Positions 54,229-63,996 of a stretch of 64,000 bases of DNA are shown here, one piece after another. Under the pieces are notes generated by a model. It saw nothing but the letters and a program-made list of their open reading frames with translations, did not search any database and was not told the DNA's origin. Source of the stretch: Flammeovirga yaeyamensis (lineage in GTDB: Bacteria > Bacteroidota > Bacteroidia > Cytophagales > Flammeovirgaceae); NCBI RefSeq assembly GCF_018736045.1, contig NZ_CP076132.1, positions 1,597,501 to 1,661,500 on the forward strand, written 5' to 3'. The first letter of the stretch is position 1. Each line of letters begins with the position of its first letter. The position numbers and the translations under genes were made by a program.

Positions 54229-56064
54229 ATGAAAAGATATATAAAAAAGTTATCGATTATTATCACCTTATTGAGTGCGACAAGCTGCTCATTGGTACTC
54301 GATAAGGAACCTTTGGATATTATCTCTGACGATCAGGTTTGGAACGATCCTAACTTAATCAGAGCGAATTTAGTACAGCTATATCATCAAGCACCAACAA
54401 GAAGAATCTTTAGCTGGGGATACCCTTGGGGAGGCGTTTGGACAGATGGTGTAGCAGAGCCAGCAGATGAACCAGGATCGTATTGTGTCATCTCAGACGA
54501 GGCAGTATCTGGCTATTCTTGGGCAGATTCGAGAAGAATCAACAAAAGCGGTTACCAAAGAAACGATACTTACATGAAGTATTGGGATTACGAATCAATT
54601 AGAGGATGTAACGAGTTCATCGAAAAAATCGAAACGGGTAATATTTCTGATGATGATAAAGCGACATTAAAAGCAGAAGCTAGATTTATTAGAGCATTTA
54701 TCTATTTTGAGAAAGTAAAACGTTATGGGGGTGTGCCTATTATCACTAAAGCACAAACGTTAGATGATCCTCAAGAAGAATTGTATCCTGCAAGAAATAC
54801 GGAACAAGAAGTTTATGACTTTATCATTAGTGAATGTGATGAATTGGCAGATCTTCTTCCAGAGGCTGCAGATCAGGAATTAGGACGTGCTAATAAATAT
54901 GTAGCTTTATCACTTTTGTCTAGAGCGGCATTATATGCGGGAAGTATCGCAAAATATGGTACTGTTCAACTAAACGGAATCTTAGGTATTAGTGCATCTC
55001 CAGACGATTACTATAGAGCAAGTTTGGAAGCGTCCAACAAAATTATCACCGAAGGACCATACGCTTTATTCAATGCTTATGAAGATAAAGCAGAAAACTA
55101 TCAAATGTTGTTCATTGATCCGAACCATTCAGAAGTAATTTTCTCTAGAGACTTTACAGGTATTGGTAAAGGGCATAGTTATGATTATTTCAATGTAGTA
55201 GGTGGTTATGGTTCAGGTTGGGGTAATTACATGCAACCTACATTAGAATTGATTGATGCCTACGATATGATTGATGGATCAGACGGAAAAATAGATTGGG
55301 AGAATGTTACTGGTGATCTTGCCTCTGTTTTAGCCAATAAAGATCCACGTCTTCATGGTACGGTAGTATTTGATGGTAATCCTTACGGTGATAGTCAAGT
55401 TGACAACTATGTGATTGAAGCCGATGATGGAAATGGTTACGAACTGATGTATCATAAATCCAACGAGATTAATACTTGGATAGTTGACGGTGAGGAAATA
55501 GCATTACAAAACGTAGGAAAGAACGCTTATCCAATCACTTTCGATGGTGGTAAATCGGGTTTCTACATGAAAAAGTTTGTGAGTATGCACGACCTTAGAG
55601 TTCCTCAGCAACAATCTTCTACCAATTGGATCGAATTCAGATTGGCTGAGATCTTACTTAACAGAGCAGAAGCAGCAGTAGAATTAGGACAAAATGATAT
55701 TGGTTTACAAGCGGTAAATCAAATTAGAGAGCGTGCTGGTATTGCAAAGTTAACGTCTATCGATATCAACGAAGTGAGACACGAAAGACAAATCGAGATG
55801 GCTTTTGAAACACACAGAATGTGGGACATGAGACGTTGGAGAATTGCTGATCAGGTAATGAACAATGTATTCCATGGTGTAACAGTTGTAAGAAGAATGC
55901 CAGACAACGAGTATAGATATATCAAACACTCTTGTGATACAAGAGAAGAAGGATTTGATTCTTTTGTTCCAAGATACTTCAACCCTGATAGAAATTATTA
56001 CTATCCATTGGGAGAAGAAATTGTGAACAACAACCCTAGGATATTAGAGAATCCTAACTACTAA
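54229..56064 (+). CDS. susD: SusD/RagB-type glycan-binding lipoprotein
   Basis: 611 residues, lipid-anchored (LLSATSC, Cys20). It is the lid of the SusC channel on the cell surface. The TPR-like N-terminal part has FIEKIETGNISDDDKATLKAEARFIRAFIYFEKVKRYGGVPII (parts of the SusD signature) and the C-terminal end has FRLAEILLNRAEAAVELGQ and RHERQIEMAFETHRMWDMRRW, both hallmarks of RagB/SusD. A second ATG overlaps: ATGAAATGA at 54224 contains the start at 54229. Followed by a hairpin at 56083. Confidence 0.95.
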   Translation: MKRYIKKLSIIITLLSATSCSLVLDKEPLDIISDDQVWNDPNLIRANLVQLYHQAPTRRIFSWGYPWGGVWTDGVAEPADEPGSYCVISDEAVSGYSWADSRRINKSGYQRNDTYMKYWDYESIRGCNEFIEKIETGNISDDDKATLKAEARFIRAFIYFEKVKRYGGVPIITKAQTLDDPQEELYPARNTEQEVYDFIISECDELADLLPEAADQELGRANKYVALSLLSRAALYAGSIAKYGTVQLNGILGISASPDDYYRASLEASNKIITEGPYALFNAYEDKAENYQMLFIDPNHSEVIFSRDFTGIGKGHSYDYFNVVGGYGSGWGNYMQPTLELIDAYDMIDGSDGKIDWENVTGDLASVLANKDPRLHGTVVFDGNPYGDSQVDNYVIEADDGNGYELMYHKSNEINTWIVDGEEIALQNVGKNAYPITFDGGKSGFYMKKFVSMHDLRVPQQQSSTNWIEFRLAEILLNRAEAAVELGQNDIGLQAVNQIRERAGIAKLTSIDINEVRHERQIEMAFETHRMWDMRRWRIADQVMNNVFHGVTVVRRMPDNEYRYIKHSCDTREEGFDSFVPRYFNPDRNYYYPLGEEIVNNNPRILENPNY

Positions 56065-56082
56065 TAAGAATAAAGTTGAAAA

Positions 56083-56127
56083 GGGTGCTGTTAGTATTTC
56101 ACGACAGTGCTGCAGCACCCCTCTTTT
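56083..56127 (+). terminator. Hairpin after susD, possibly a partial terminator
   Basis: GGGTGCTG (56083-56090) and CAGCACCC (56113-56120) form an 8-bp GC-rich stem followed by CTCTTTTCG. Weak T run, so it may lower rather than stop expression of the downstream enzymes. Confidence 0.6.
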
Positions 56128-56154
56128 CGCTAAAATTGACTACATAAATAAACA

Positions 56155-57336
56155 ATGAAGCTTTTAAAAATTTTAGTAATTCTCGGATTACTATTCGGAT
56201 CTGCATGCTCTTCGGATGATGAGGTGAACGTAGTTGACCCTGATGAAGATGATGATGACATTACAGAACTACCATTAAATGAAGTTCCTCAAACAAGAAT
56301 TGATTACTTGAAAAAAGGAGTGAACTTAGGACATTGGTTTGCACAAACAAGTATTACAGAGGCGAGCTTAAATAGCCGCTTTAATGATGCTGATTTCGAC
56401 TTTATCGAAAACTCTGGTTTTACCTATGTTCGATTGTCAATTGATGAGTCTGTACTAATTGCAGAAGAAGATTATTCTCAGGTAAACCCTCAATACTTAA
56501 CAATATTAGAAGACAATATTCAAAAGTTTATCGATAGAGATATTGCAGTACTTTTTGATTTTCATACCACAGATGAGTTCAAAAACAGAGTGCATGAGGA
56601 TATTATCTTTGCCAATAAGATTAAACAATTCTGGGGGGTAGCTGCCAAACATTTTAAAAAGTATGATCCTGATATGTTGTATTTCGAAGTGTTTAATGAG
56701 CCTTGGACGTTAAATGCAGAAGAATGGTACGATATGCAAGAAGACTGGGTGAAAGTGATTCGTTCGAATGCACCTCTGCATACAATAGTTGTAGATGGAA
56801 ACTTGAGAGTTACTGAAAACAATTGGGATGATGTAGAAGCTTTTATTCTTCAAAAGCCACTTGATGATAAGAATATTGTTTACAATTTACACTGTTATGC
56901 TCCAATGGCATTTACACATCAAGCAGCTACTTGGGGTTGGACTACTCTTCAATACATAGAAGGTTTAGAATGGCCTGCCAATACTGATAATGCCAATAGT
57001 GTGAAGAATAATGCGAATAAAGTAGAAGTAACATGGGCTATGGATGATTATCTAAGAATCAACTGGAATAAAGATGAGCTTGGTAAGATTATCAAAAAAG
57101 TAGGCGATTGGCAAAAAAAATACAATGTGCCGGTAACTTGTAATGAGTTCGGTGTATATGAATATAAATCCCCAAAACAAAGTAGACTATTGTACACTCA
57201 AGATATGAGAGAAGCTTTGGAGGAGAACAATATTGGCTGGGCAGTATGGGAATACGATGCCGGTTTCAAAGTAATTGATAGAAGAAACGGCCAAGTTGTT
57301 TGGGTGGATGGAATGCAGTCAGCCTTAGGGTTGTAA
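56155..57336 (+). CDS. GH5 endoglucanase-like lipoprotein
   Basis: 393 residues. Lipobox GSAC (Cys18) followed by an acidic linker (DPDEDDDD), typical for surface export in Bacteroidota. TIM barrel: KKGVNLGHWF (about 54-63), YVRLSIDE, acid/base Glu182 in FEVFNEPW, LHCYAPMAFTHQ and nucleophile Glu331 in TCNEFGVYE. GH5 enzymes act on cellulose, xyloglucan, mannans or beta-1,3-glucans; the subfamily is not clear by eye. It lies between susD and the GH16 gene, 18 nt before the latter. Confidence 0.9.
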   Translation: MKLLKILVILGLLFGSACSSDDEVNVVDPDEDDDDITELPLNEVPQTRIDYLKKGVNLGHWFAQTSITEASLNSRFNDADFDFIENSGFTYVRLSIDESVLIAEEDYSQVNPQYLTILEDNIQKFIDRDIAVLFDFHTTDEFKNRVHEDIIFANKIKQFWGVAAKHFKKYDPDMLYFEVFNEPWTLNAEEWYDMQEDWVKVIRSNAPLHTIVVDGNLRVTENNWDDVEAFILQKPLDDKNIVYNLHCYAPMAFTHQAATWGWTTLQYIEGLEWPANTDNANSVKNNANKVEVTWAMDDYLRINWNKDELGKIIKKVGDWQKKYNVPVTCNEFGVYEYKSPKQSRLLYTQDMREALEENNIGWAVWEYDAGFKVIDRRNGQVVWVDGMQSALGL

Positions 57337-57354
57337 TATTATCGTTATTAGAAA

Positions 57355-58188
57355 ATGAAAAACTACTTATTTGTCTTTTTTTCTTTCTTTTTCTTCTCGT
57401 GCCAAACATCAAATGATGTGGTTGAAGAAGAAAAAGAAACACTAGAACCTGCTCAAGATTTTACTTTAGTTTGGTACGATGAGTTCGATTATCAAGGATT
57501 GCCAGATGAAACAAAATGGGGATATGAAGAGGGATTGGTAAGAAATAGCGAAGAACAATTTTTTACCAAATCACGTATCGAAAATGCAGAAGTGAAAGGG
57601 GGACATCTTCATATTAAAGCAATACAAGAAGACTATAAAGGAGCAAAATATTCCTCTGCTAGTCTTCATACGAATGGTACTTTCGATTTTACTTACGGAC
57701 GAGTAGAAGTAAGAGCTAAAGTACCGAAAGGAAGAGGAGTTTGGCCAGCGATATGGACTTTAGGAAGTAATATAAACGAAGTAGGTTGGCCAAAATGTGG
57801 TGAGATTGATATCATGGAATATGTTGGTTTTATGCCTGATACTATCCATGGGACGATACATACCCAAAGTTATAATCATATGACGGAAACCGATAGAGGG
57901 GGTAAATATCAATTGGTCGATCCATGGGCAGAATTCCACGAATATGCCATGGAGTGGTATCCTGATAGTATTCATATTTATGTGGACGATCAGAAATATT
58001 TCACTCAAGTAAACGATGGAAGTGGTATCGACTCATGGCCTTTTCAAGAAGCTTCACAATATCTGATCATCAATTTGGCTATTGGTGGTACTTGGGGCGG
58101 AATGCAAGGAGTAGATGAATCCATTTTTCCACAAGAATTAATTGTGGATTATGTTAGGATCTATGAATACATAAACAATAAGAACTAA
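57355..58188 (+). CDS. GH16 endo-beta-glucanase (laminarinase-like) lipoprotein
   Basis: 277 residues, lipobox SFFFFSC (Cys16). Beta-jellyroll of the GH16 family with active-site motif GEIDIMEYVG: nucleophile Glu150, Asp152 and acid/base Glu155. The six-residue spacing with Met (EIDIME) is the laminarinase/lichenase-like type with a beta-bulge. Other motifs: WPAIWTLG, GTIHTQSYNH and WYPDSIHIYVDDQ. It should cut beta-1,3- or mixed beta-1,3/1,4-glucan outside the cell. The next gene starts 64 bp on. Confidence 0.9.
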   Translation: MKNYLFVFFSFFFFSCQTSNDVVEEEKETLEPAQDFTLVWYDEFDYQGLPDETKWGYEEGLVRNSEEQFFTKSRIENAEVKGGHLHIKAIQEDYKGAKYSSASLHTNGTFDFTYGRVEVRAKVPKGRGVWPAIWTLGSNINEVGWPKCGEIDIMEYVGFMPDTIHGTIHTQSYNHMTETDRGGKYQLVDPWAEFHEYAMEWYPDSIHIYVDDQKYFTQVNDGSGIDSWPFQEASQYLIINLAIGGTWGGMQGVDESIFPQELIVDYVRIYEYINNKN

Positions 58189-58245
58189 CTGTTATTGACG
58201 GATGACTTAGCTAAAGCTATCACCAAATCTTTTAATTTAACTTTT

Positions 58246-58257
58246 TATTGAAATGAA
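58246..58257 (+). other. TATTGAAATGAA motif at the start of the repeat protein
   Basis: Exact copy of the 12-base motif at 40709 and 50769. Its internal ATG is the start codon of the five-repeat protein. Confidence 0.5.
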
Positions 58258-60409
58258 GAACAAATTACTATTCACAATAGGGCTACTATTTACCCTATTT
58301 ACCGGAAGACTTTATGCACAAACAGTAGATGTTACGTTTAGTGTAGACATGAAAAATGTGGAAGCCTATGACAAAGTGTTTATTACTGGAGATGTCACAG
58401 GTTGGTCAAATCAAGAAATAACTGCACCTGCTAGTGGATCTATTTACACTGTAACACTAACTTTAGATGCTGCAACTAATGTATACACTTATCGTTTTGT
58501 GGCAAAAAATGGTGATTCTGAGATTTGGGAACCTGTTCCTGCAGAATGTATCCAATGGGATAATAGATGGTTCGAAACACCAGCAGAAAATGCCACTTTA
58601 CAAACAGTTTGTTTTGGTGAATGTGCTCCATGTGCTGCTTCGTCTGTATATACAATTGGAAGCACTGTAACGCCAGATGCAAGTGGTACAGTAAGTGGTA
58701 CAGGAGACTTTGAAGAAAACACTGATATCACTTTAACTGCTACTCCTAACGATGGTTACCGTTTTGTACAATGGAAACTAGGTGATACTCAAGTAGGCAC
58801 GTCTTCAGAATTAGCAGTTAAAGTAACTGAAAACCAAACGTATGAAGCAGTATTTATTTTAGCATCTGATTTACCAAAATATGTGATTACAACAGAGGTG
58901 ACTCCAGAAAATTCGGGAGAAGTAACAGGTGCAGGAGAATATATTGAAGGGGATGAAGCGACTATCTCAGCAACTGCAAAGGATGGTTTTGTATTCGTTG
59001 AATGGAAACAAGGAGACGAGTCGATAACAACAGAGACGGACTATACTTTTAATGTTACAGAAGCCCAAACATTTACTGCTGTTTTTGTTTCAGAATCGAA
59101 TACAAGAGAAGTGACTTTACAATCGTCTTCAGAAGAGGCAGGAACAGTTTCAGGTGAAGGACAGTTTGCTTCTGGATCAGATGTTACTGTATTAGCAGAA
59201 GCTAACGATGATTATGCTTTCTTGTACTGGATGGCTGGTGAAGATATTGTTTCTTATGCAGCAGAATATACATTTACATTAGATAATGATATCACTTTAA
59301 TAGCTCACTTTATAGCTGTGGAAGAAGCTGAATTTGTTGAAGTTTCATCGAATAGCGTTCCAATGTATGGTGGTACGATTGAAGGAGCAAAAGAATACAT
59401 TGTTAATACGGAGGCGACTCTAATAGCCACTGCGAAAGATGGTTACTCTTTTGTGAATTGGACTGTTGATGGTGAAGAAGTATCCACTGAAGTCGAGTAT
59501 TCTTTTATAGTGACAGAAGAGATTACTGTGGAGGCCAATTTCGAATCGATTACTGGTAATTACTTTAACATATCGGCTGGTTTAGAACCTGCAGATGGTG
59601 GTAAAATCTTAGGCTTAGGTGAGTATGCAGAAAATGCAACTGCTGTACTAGAAGCAAAATCGGGTATTGGTTTTGACTTTGTAAAATGGACAAAAGGTGG
59701 AGAAGATGTCTCAACTGAAGCAGTATATGCATTTACAGTAACTGCAGATGTAGATGATATTGTGGCTCACTTTGTATCAAATATTCCGGAAAATGCCATT
59801 AGCGTTACTTTCCAAGTGGATATGAAAGGTCAGGAATATGAGAAAATTGCCATTACAGGTGATGTCACCGAGTGGGGTAAATTTGGTATCATGGAAAAAA
59901 CAGGTGATGGAGAAATCCATGCAATAACACTACAATTAGATCCAACAAAAGAGGTGTATGCTTACCGTTTTGTAACCATGACCGAAGACGAAGAAGAAGA
60001 TCTTTGGGAGACGGTTCCTGGAGATTGTAACTTCTGGGAAGAACACCGCCCTTTCACTCCAAATAATGCCACTTCTGATATTGTACTTGATGTGATCTGT
60101 TTCGGAGAATGTACTTCTTGCTCTGACAGCACAAACCCTTCTGGGCCGACATCGGTAGAAGATGGTTTAGATGATATTAAAATCGTTGCTTATCCTAACC
60201 CGGTAGAAAGCAACCTTACATTAAAAGGATTCAATACAACAAATGAATATAGTGTATATGTGTATTCTTCTGAGGGAAGACTATTACATAAACAGACAGT
60301 TCTTGGACAGGAATTAACTACAATTGACTTTACTAAATTTAATCAAGGTATTTATCATGTAGTCATTAATTCTAAAGATCAACACAAGGTAGTGAAGATC
60401 TTAAAGTAA
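58253..60409 (+). CDS. T9SS-exported five-repeat protein with duplicated end domains (probable SGBP)
   Basis: 718 residues. Signal peptide (FTGRLYAQ); a beta-sandwich of about 100 residues (about 23-125, VTFSVDMKNVEAYDKVFITGDVTGW... ending CFGECAPC) that resembles starch-binding CBM20-like modules; five repeats of about 74 residues (about 130-500) of the divergent InlB B-repeat kind (for example GEYIEGDEATISATAKDGFVFVEW); a second copy of the first domain (about 513-625, VTFQVDMKGQEYEKIAITGDVTEW... ending CFGECTSC); and a type A T9SS sorting domain (about 635-718, KIVAYPNPVESNLTLKG). No catalytic motif is seen. Position after susCD and enzymes suggests a surface glycan-binding protein, but one anchored through T9SS. 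Confidence 0.85.
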   Translation: MKNKLLFTIGLLFTLFTGRLYAQTVDVTFSVDMKNVEAYDKVFITGDVTGWSNQEITAPASGSIYTVTLTLDAATNVYTYRFVAKNGDSEIWEPVPAECIQWDNRWFETPAENATLQTVCFGECAPCAASSVYTIGSTVTPDASGTVSGTGDFEENTDITLTATPNDGYRFVQWKLGDTQVGTSSELAVKVTENQTYEAVFILASDLPKYVITTEVTPENSGEVTGAGEYIEGDEATISATAKDGFVFVEWKQGDESITTETDYTFNVTEAQTFTAVFVSESNTREVTLQSSSEEAGTVSGEGQFASGSDVTVLAEANDDYAFLYWMAGEDIVSYAAEYTFTLDNDITLIAHFIAVEEAEFVEVSSNSVPMYGGTIEGAKEYIVNTEATLIATAKDGYSFVNWTVDGEEVSTEVEYSFIVTEEITVEANFESITGNYFNISAGLEPADGGKILGLGEYAENATAVLEAKSGIGFDFVKWTKGGEDVSTEAVYAFTVTADVDDIVAHFVSNIPENAISVTFQVDMKGQEYEKIAITGDVTEWGKFGIMEKTGDGEIHAITLQLDPTKEVYAYRFVTMTEDEEEDLWETVPGDCNFWEEHRPFTPNNATSDIVLDVICFGECTSCSDSTNPSGPTSVEDGLDDIKIVAYPNPVESNLTLKGFNTTNEYSVYVYSSEGRLLHKQTVLGQELTTIDFTKFNQGIYHVVINSKDQHKVVKILK

Positions 60410-60417
60410 GTGATTTT

Positions 60418-60450
60418 CAGGGGTTGGCTGTTGGTCAACCTCTGTCTTTA
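60418..60450 (+). terminator. Hairpin between the repeat protein and GH74 genes
   Basis: CAGGGGTTG (60418-60426) and CAACCTCTG (60436-60444) pair with one mismatch, then TCTTT. Weak T run; may be a partial terminator. Confidence 0.5.
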
Positions 60451-60516
60451 AATACCAATATATAACTAACAACAGCTTCATTAATTTTTTTCTCACAGCA
60501 TAAAATGAAATGAATT

Positions 60517-63500
60517 ATGTGGAAAATTAAAAAAGAAGTATTACTGTTTATTTTATTTCAACTAAGCTATTTTGTAACACTAGCTCAAAACTACAATTGG
60601 GACAACGTGGTTGTCGGAGGTGGCGGATACGTCACAGGAATTCAGATTCATCCTTCCGAAGCAGGTTTGATGTACATGAGAACCGATATCGGTGGGTTAT
60701 TCCGTTGGGACAATGCCAACGATCGTTGGATTGCTCTTTTTGGATGGATAGATCCGAACAACGACAATCTCTATGGAGTAGATGGCTTCGCATTGGATAA
60801 AAACAATCCGGATATAGTCTATGCCTGCCTAGGGAAATACCCAACGACTCAAGGAGGAATCTTTAAGTCTTACGACAGAGGAGTGACTTGGGAAAAATTA
60901 AGAGATGGTATTTTTGCTTCCAATATGAAGTACCGAGAAGTGGGCGAAAATATGGCTGTTGATCCAAATAACAGTAATATCATCTATTGTGGTACCCGAA
61001 CAGAAGGGTTACTAAAAAGTACAGATGGTGGCCAGAATTGGTTTACGGTAACAGGAGTGCCTTGGGGGTACACAGGAGTACCGTCAAATTATTGGCCAAA
61101 AGACAACAATCCATTAGGTATTCGTAATGTTGTTATTGATGGAAATTCACAACATTCATCTGGAAATTCGACAAATGTTTATGTAACAGTATATGGCGAA
61201 GGAGTATACCGATCTTCTGATGGAGGTAACAGCTTTTACAAAATGAATGGTTCTCCATCAAATGTATATAGAACGGCAGTAGCACCAAATAATGTGATCT
61301 ATGTAACTGCAGATGATGGTGTGTACAAATACAATGGGGGCTGGCAACAATTACCTATCAATCCTGGAGGATACAATTCATTTAATGGGATTTCTGTAGA
61401 TCCAAACAATCCGAATAATATCATTACAAGTACAGGTGTTGAATTGTGGTGGCAACGTCAGTATATCTCGAATGATGCCGGAGCAACATGGAAAGAATTA
61501 TATGCTTTTAACGGTACTATGGAGGTACACGATAGAACATGGCACAGTATCGATTTAGGTTTCTTTCAAGCAGCAACAGCAGCCATTATTTTCGATCCTC
61601 ATAAACCAGGTAGAGTATATAGTACCGATTGGTATCAGGTATGGAGATGTGAAAATGTTTGGGAAACACCATCACATTGGTATAACGATGTGAAAGGTCA
61701 TGAAGAGATTGTAGTATTGGCCATTTGTACTCCTCATCAAGGAACACCTTTATTTTCAGGACAAGGTGATGTCGTTGGATTTAAACATACAGATCAAAAA
61801 GAATTGCCTTTAAAGAGATTAACTGATCAGGCAGAATGTACAGGCTTGGATTATTGTGAAAATGATTACACAAAAATGGCATTGGTTTCGGCAAGCGATT
61901 GGTATGGATTAAATACAAGTATTTATACATCCAACGATGCAGGTGATAATTTCACAGAGGTGAGTACTCCAGAAGGAGCTTTGAATGGTAAGATTGCTAT
62001 AGCTAGTAACGATCCGAATAAAATGGTTTTTGTGTATGGAGATAGCGAGCCGTATTATACAACAGATGGTGGTAACTCATGGCAAAAATCTACAGGTGGA
62101 CCAACAAGAGCCTTAACAACGACTTATATGTATCAGTACGACGATCCATTACAAGCGGACCGAACTGCAGCAAATACATTCTATTTATTAGATAGAGAAA
62201 ATGGTAAATTATATAAGTCGACAAACGGTGGACAAAGTTGGTTTGTATCACATAGTGGAAATTTACCTGCCACATCTAATTATGCCAACTTTGCGGCAGC
62301 ATGGGGAAGTAATAACAACTTGATGGGAGTGAGTATGTGGACTGATGGCTTATGGTTATCAAATAATTCAGGTAGCTCATTTTACAAGATCGATTATTTT
62401 AGCAATGCAAGAATGTTCTCGTTTGGTAAAGAAAAGCCGGGTTCTTCGACACCAAGTTTATATGTCTATGGCGTGCATAATAATCAATGGGGTATTTATC
62501 AATCCAACGATTTCGGAAGTACTTGGAACAGAATCAATGATAACCAAAATTACATTGGTAACTCTCCGACAATGATGAAAGCCGATCGTCAGACTTATGG
62601 TAAAATCTATGTGGGAACTAACGGTAGTGGACTTTTTTATGGTGAGATTTCTGGGGAGGATCCTAATCCAACGCAGTCACCTTATAACGGAAGTGCTTTC
62701 CAAATTCCAGGAAAGATTCCAGCAGCGGAGTACGATTTTGGAGGTCAAAATGTAGCATATTATGACAAATCTAGTGGCAACGCTGGCGGTGCATTTAGAG
62801 ATGACGATGTAGATATTGGATACAATAACCAAGGAGGGTACGATATCGGATGGATAGAAGACGGAGAATGGTTAGAGTATTCTGTGAATATCACTCAGTC
62901 GGGGAATTATAAAGTAACAACCACAGTAGCATCACAAGTAAGTGGAACAAAATCATTCGAGCTGAATGTAAACAACCAAACCATCAATTTCTCATTTGAT
63001 GATGACAGCGGATGGCAGAGTTATGTAGACATCACAAGTGAAGAAGTTTACTTGAATAGTGGAAATTATATCATGAGGTTTAAAGCCAATTCTTATAGTT
63101 TTAATGTACATGAATTTGATTTTGTATTAAGTACTGGAGGTGGAAACGAGTGTAGTCAGAATTTACTGAATAACCCCGGTTTTGAATCGGGCGATTTTAC
63201 ATCATGGTCTGGATGGAATAATTCTATAGAGACCAATACAGGACATTTGTATTCTGGTAACTACGGAGCAGGCGCATGGTGGAATGGAGCCATTGAACAA
63301 ACAGTATATGGGTTGGACCCAAATACACAATATTATGTAACTGTTTGGGCTAAAAATTTAGAATCGGGGAAAAATGGATCCATCAATGTAGACGGACATG
63401 GAGGAAGTACCGTGTCTACAACCATTAATTCTACTTCGTTTGCACAATATACTGTGGCATTTACAACAGGAAGTAATAATACCTCTGCTAAAATTCAAAT

Positions 63501-63828
63501 GCGAGCACCTGCTGAAGGCATGAGTGTGGTCGATGATTTTTGGTTAGGGTGTGGGGCATCAAATGCTCGAATAACAAGTGTAATCGATTTGGAACATCAG
63601 TTAAAAATTGTGTCTAATCCATCTCTGAATTATATCGAGATTGTTAATTTCGAATCAACTCAAGCAGATGTGATGGTGTACGATATCAATGGACATCAAT
63701 TGGAACGTTTCAAAGTGGAAAACACACCTCGTTTTTCTTTTGATATCAATGGTTATGCACCAGGAATGTATATCCTATTGATCAAAGAAGACGATCAACT
63801 CACGAGAAGAAAATTTATCAAAGAATAA
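60517..63828 (+). CDS. GH74 enzyme with CBM6, CBM4-like and T9SS sorting domain
   Basis: 1103 residues. Signal peptide (FVTLAQ); two seven-bladed propellers of GH74 (about 25-720), with catalytic Asp57 in MRTDIGGLFRWD and Asp418 in SGQGDVVGFKHTD, matching the two acids of the family; repeated Asp-box-like TTDGGNSW, STDGGQNW, SNDAGATW. CBM6 (about 726-872, AEYDFGGQNVAYYD, NGYDIGWIEDGEW-like and FKANSYSFN); CBM4/9-like module (about 876-1015, LLNNPGFESGDFTSW); type A T9SS domain (about 1018-1103). GH74 enzymes are mostly endo-xyloglucanases. Exported outside to start depolymerisation. Confidence 0.88.
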   Translation: MWKIKKEVLLFILFQLSYFVTLAQNYNWDNVVVGGGGYVTGIQIHPSEAGLMYMRTDIGGLFRWDNANDRWIALFGWIDPNNDNLYGVDGFALDKNNPDIVYACLGKYPTTQGGIFKSYDRGVTWEKLRDGIFASNMKYREVGENMAVDPNNSNIIYCGTRTEGLLKSTDGGQNWFTVTGVPWGYTGVPSNYWPKDNNPLGIRNVVIDGNSQHSSGNSTNVYVTVYGEGVYRSSDGGNSFYKMNGSPSNVYRTAVAPNNVIYVTADDGVYKYNGGWQQLPINPGGYNSFNGISVDPNNPNNIITSTGVELWWQRQYISNDAGATWKELYAFNGTMEVHDRTWHSIDLGFFQAATAAIIFDPHKPGRVYSTDWYQVWRCENVWETPSHWYNDVKGHEEIVVLAICTPHQGTPLFSGQGDVVGFKHTDQKELPLKRLTDQAECTGLDYCENDYTKMALVSASDWYGLNTSIYTSNDAGDNFTEVSTPEGALNGKIAIASNDPNKMVFVYGDSEPYYTTDGGNSWQKSTGGPTRALTTTYMYQYDDPLQADRTAANTFYLLDRENGKLYKSTNGGQSWFVSHSGNLPATSNYANFAAAWGSNNNLMGVSMWTDGLWLSNNSGSSFYKIDYFSNARMFSFGKEKPGSSTPSLYVYGVHNNQWGIYQSNDFGSTWNRINDNQNYIGNSPTMMKADRQTYGKIYVGTNGSGLFYGEISGEDPNPTQSPYNGSAFQIPGKIPAAEYDFGGQNVAYYDKSSGNAGGAFRDDDVDIGYNNQGGYDIGWIEDGEWLEYSVNITQSGNYKVTTTVASQVSGTKSFELNVNNQTINFSFDDDSGWQSYVDITSEEVYLNSGNYIMRFKANSYSFNVHEFDFVLSTGGGNECSQNLLNNPGFESGDFTSWSGWNNSIETNTGHLYSGNYGAGAWWNGAIEQTVYGLDPNTQYYVTVWAKNLESGKNGSINVDGHGGSTVSTTINSTSFAQYTVAFTTGSNNTSAKIQMRAPAEGMSVVDDFWLGCGASNARITSVIDLEHQLKIVSNPSLNYIEIVNFESTQADVMVYDINGHQLERFKVENTPRFSFDINGYAPGMYILLIKEDDQLTRRKFIKE

Positions 63829-63967
63829 TCAGCCAATTTCAAGGATCAAATTTTTGATTGAAATAAACAGGAGACCGACCGCTCTTTTGAGATTGGGTGA
63901 AGACACTTCAAGTGTGTGATAGATATAAAAAAGGGAATCTTTCTCTTCGTGTTCATTTTTTGATTTT

Positions 63968-63996
63968 GAAAGGGTCAGCATCGAGTTGACCCTTTC
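63968..63996. terminator. Hairpin after the GH74 gene
   Basis: GAAAGGGTCA (63968-63977) and TGACCCTTTC (63987-63996) form a perfect 10-bp stem. The T run is weak on the plus strand, and only four bases remain before the window end. Nothing else is seen in 63829-64000 except a 13-bp palindrome at 63903-63915. Confidence 0.6.

Noticed and set aside
63903-63915. ACACTT-C-AAGTGT palindrome after the GH74 gene
   Set aside because: Neat but isolated; the next gene is outside the window so no role can be argued.
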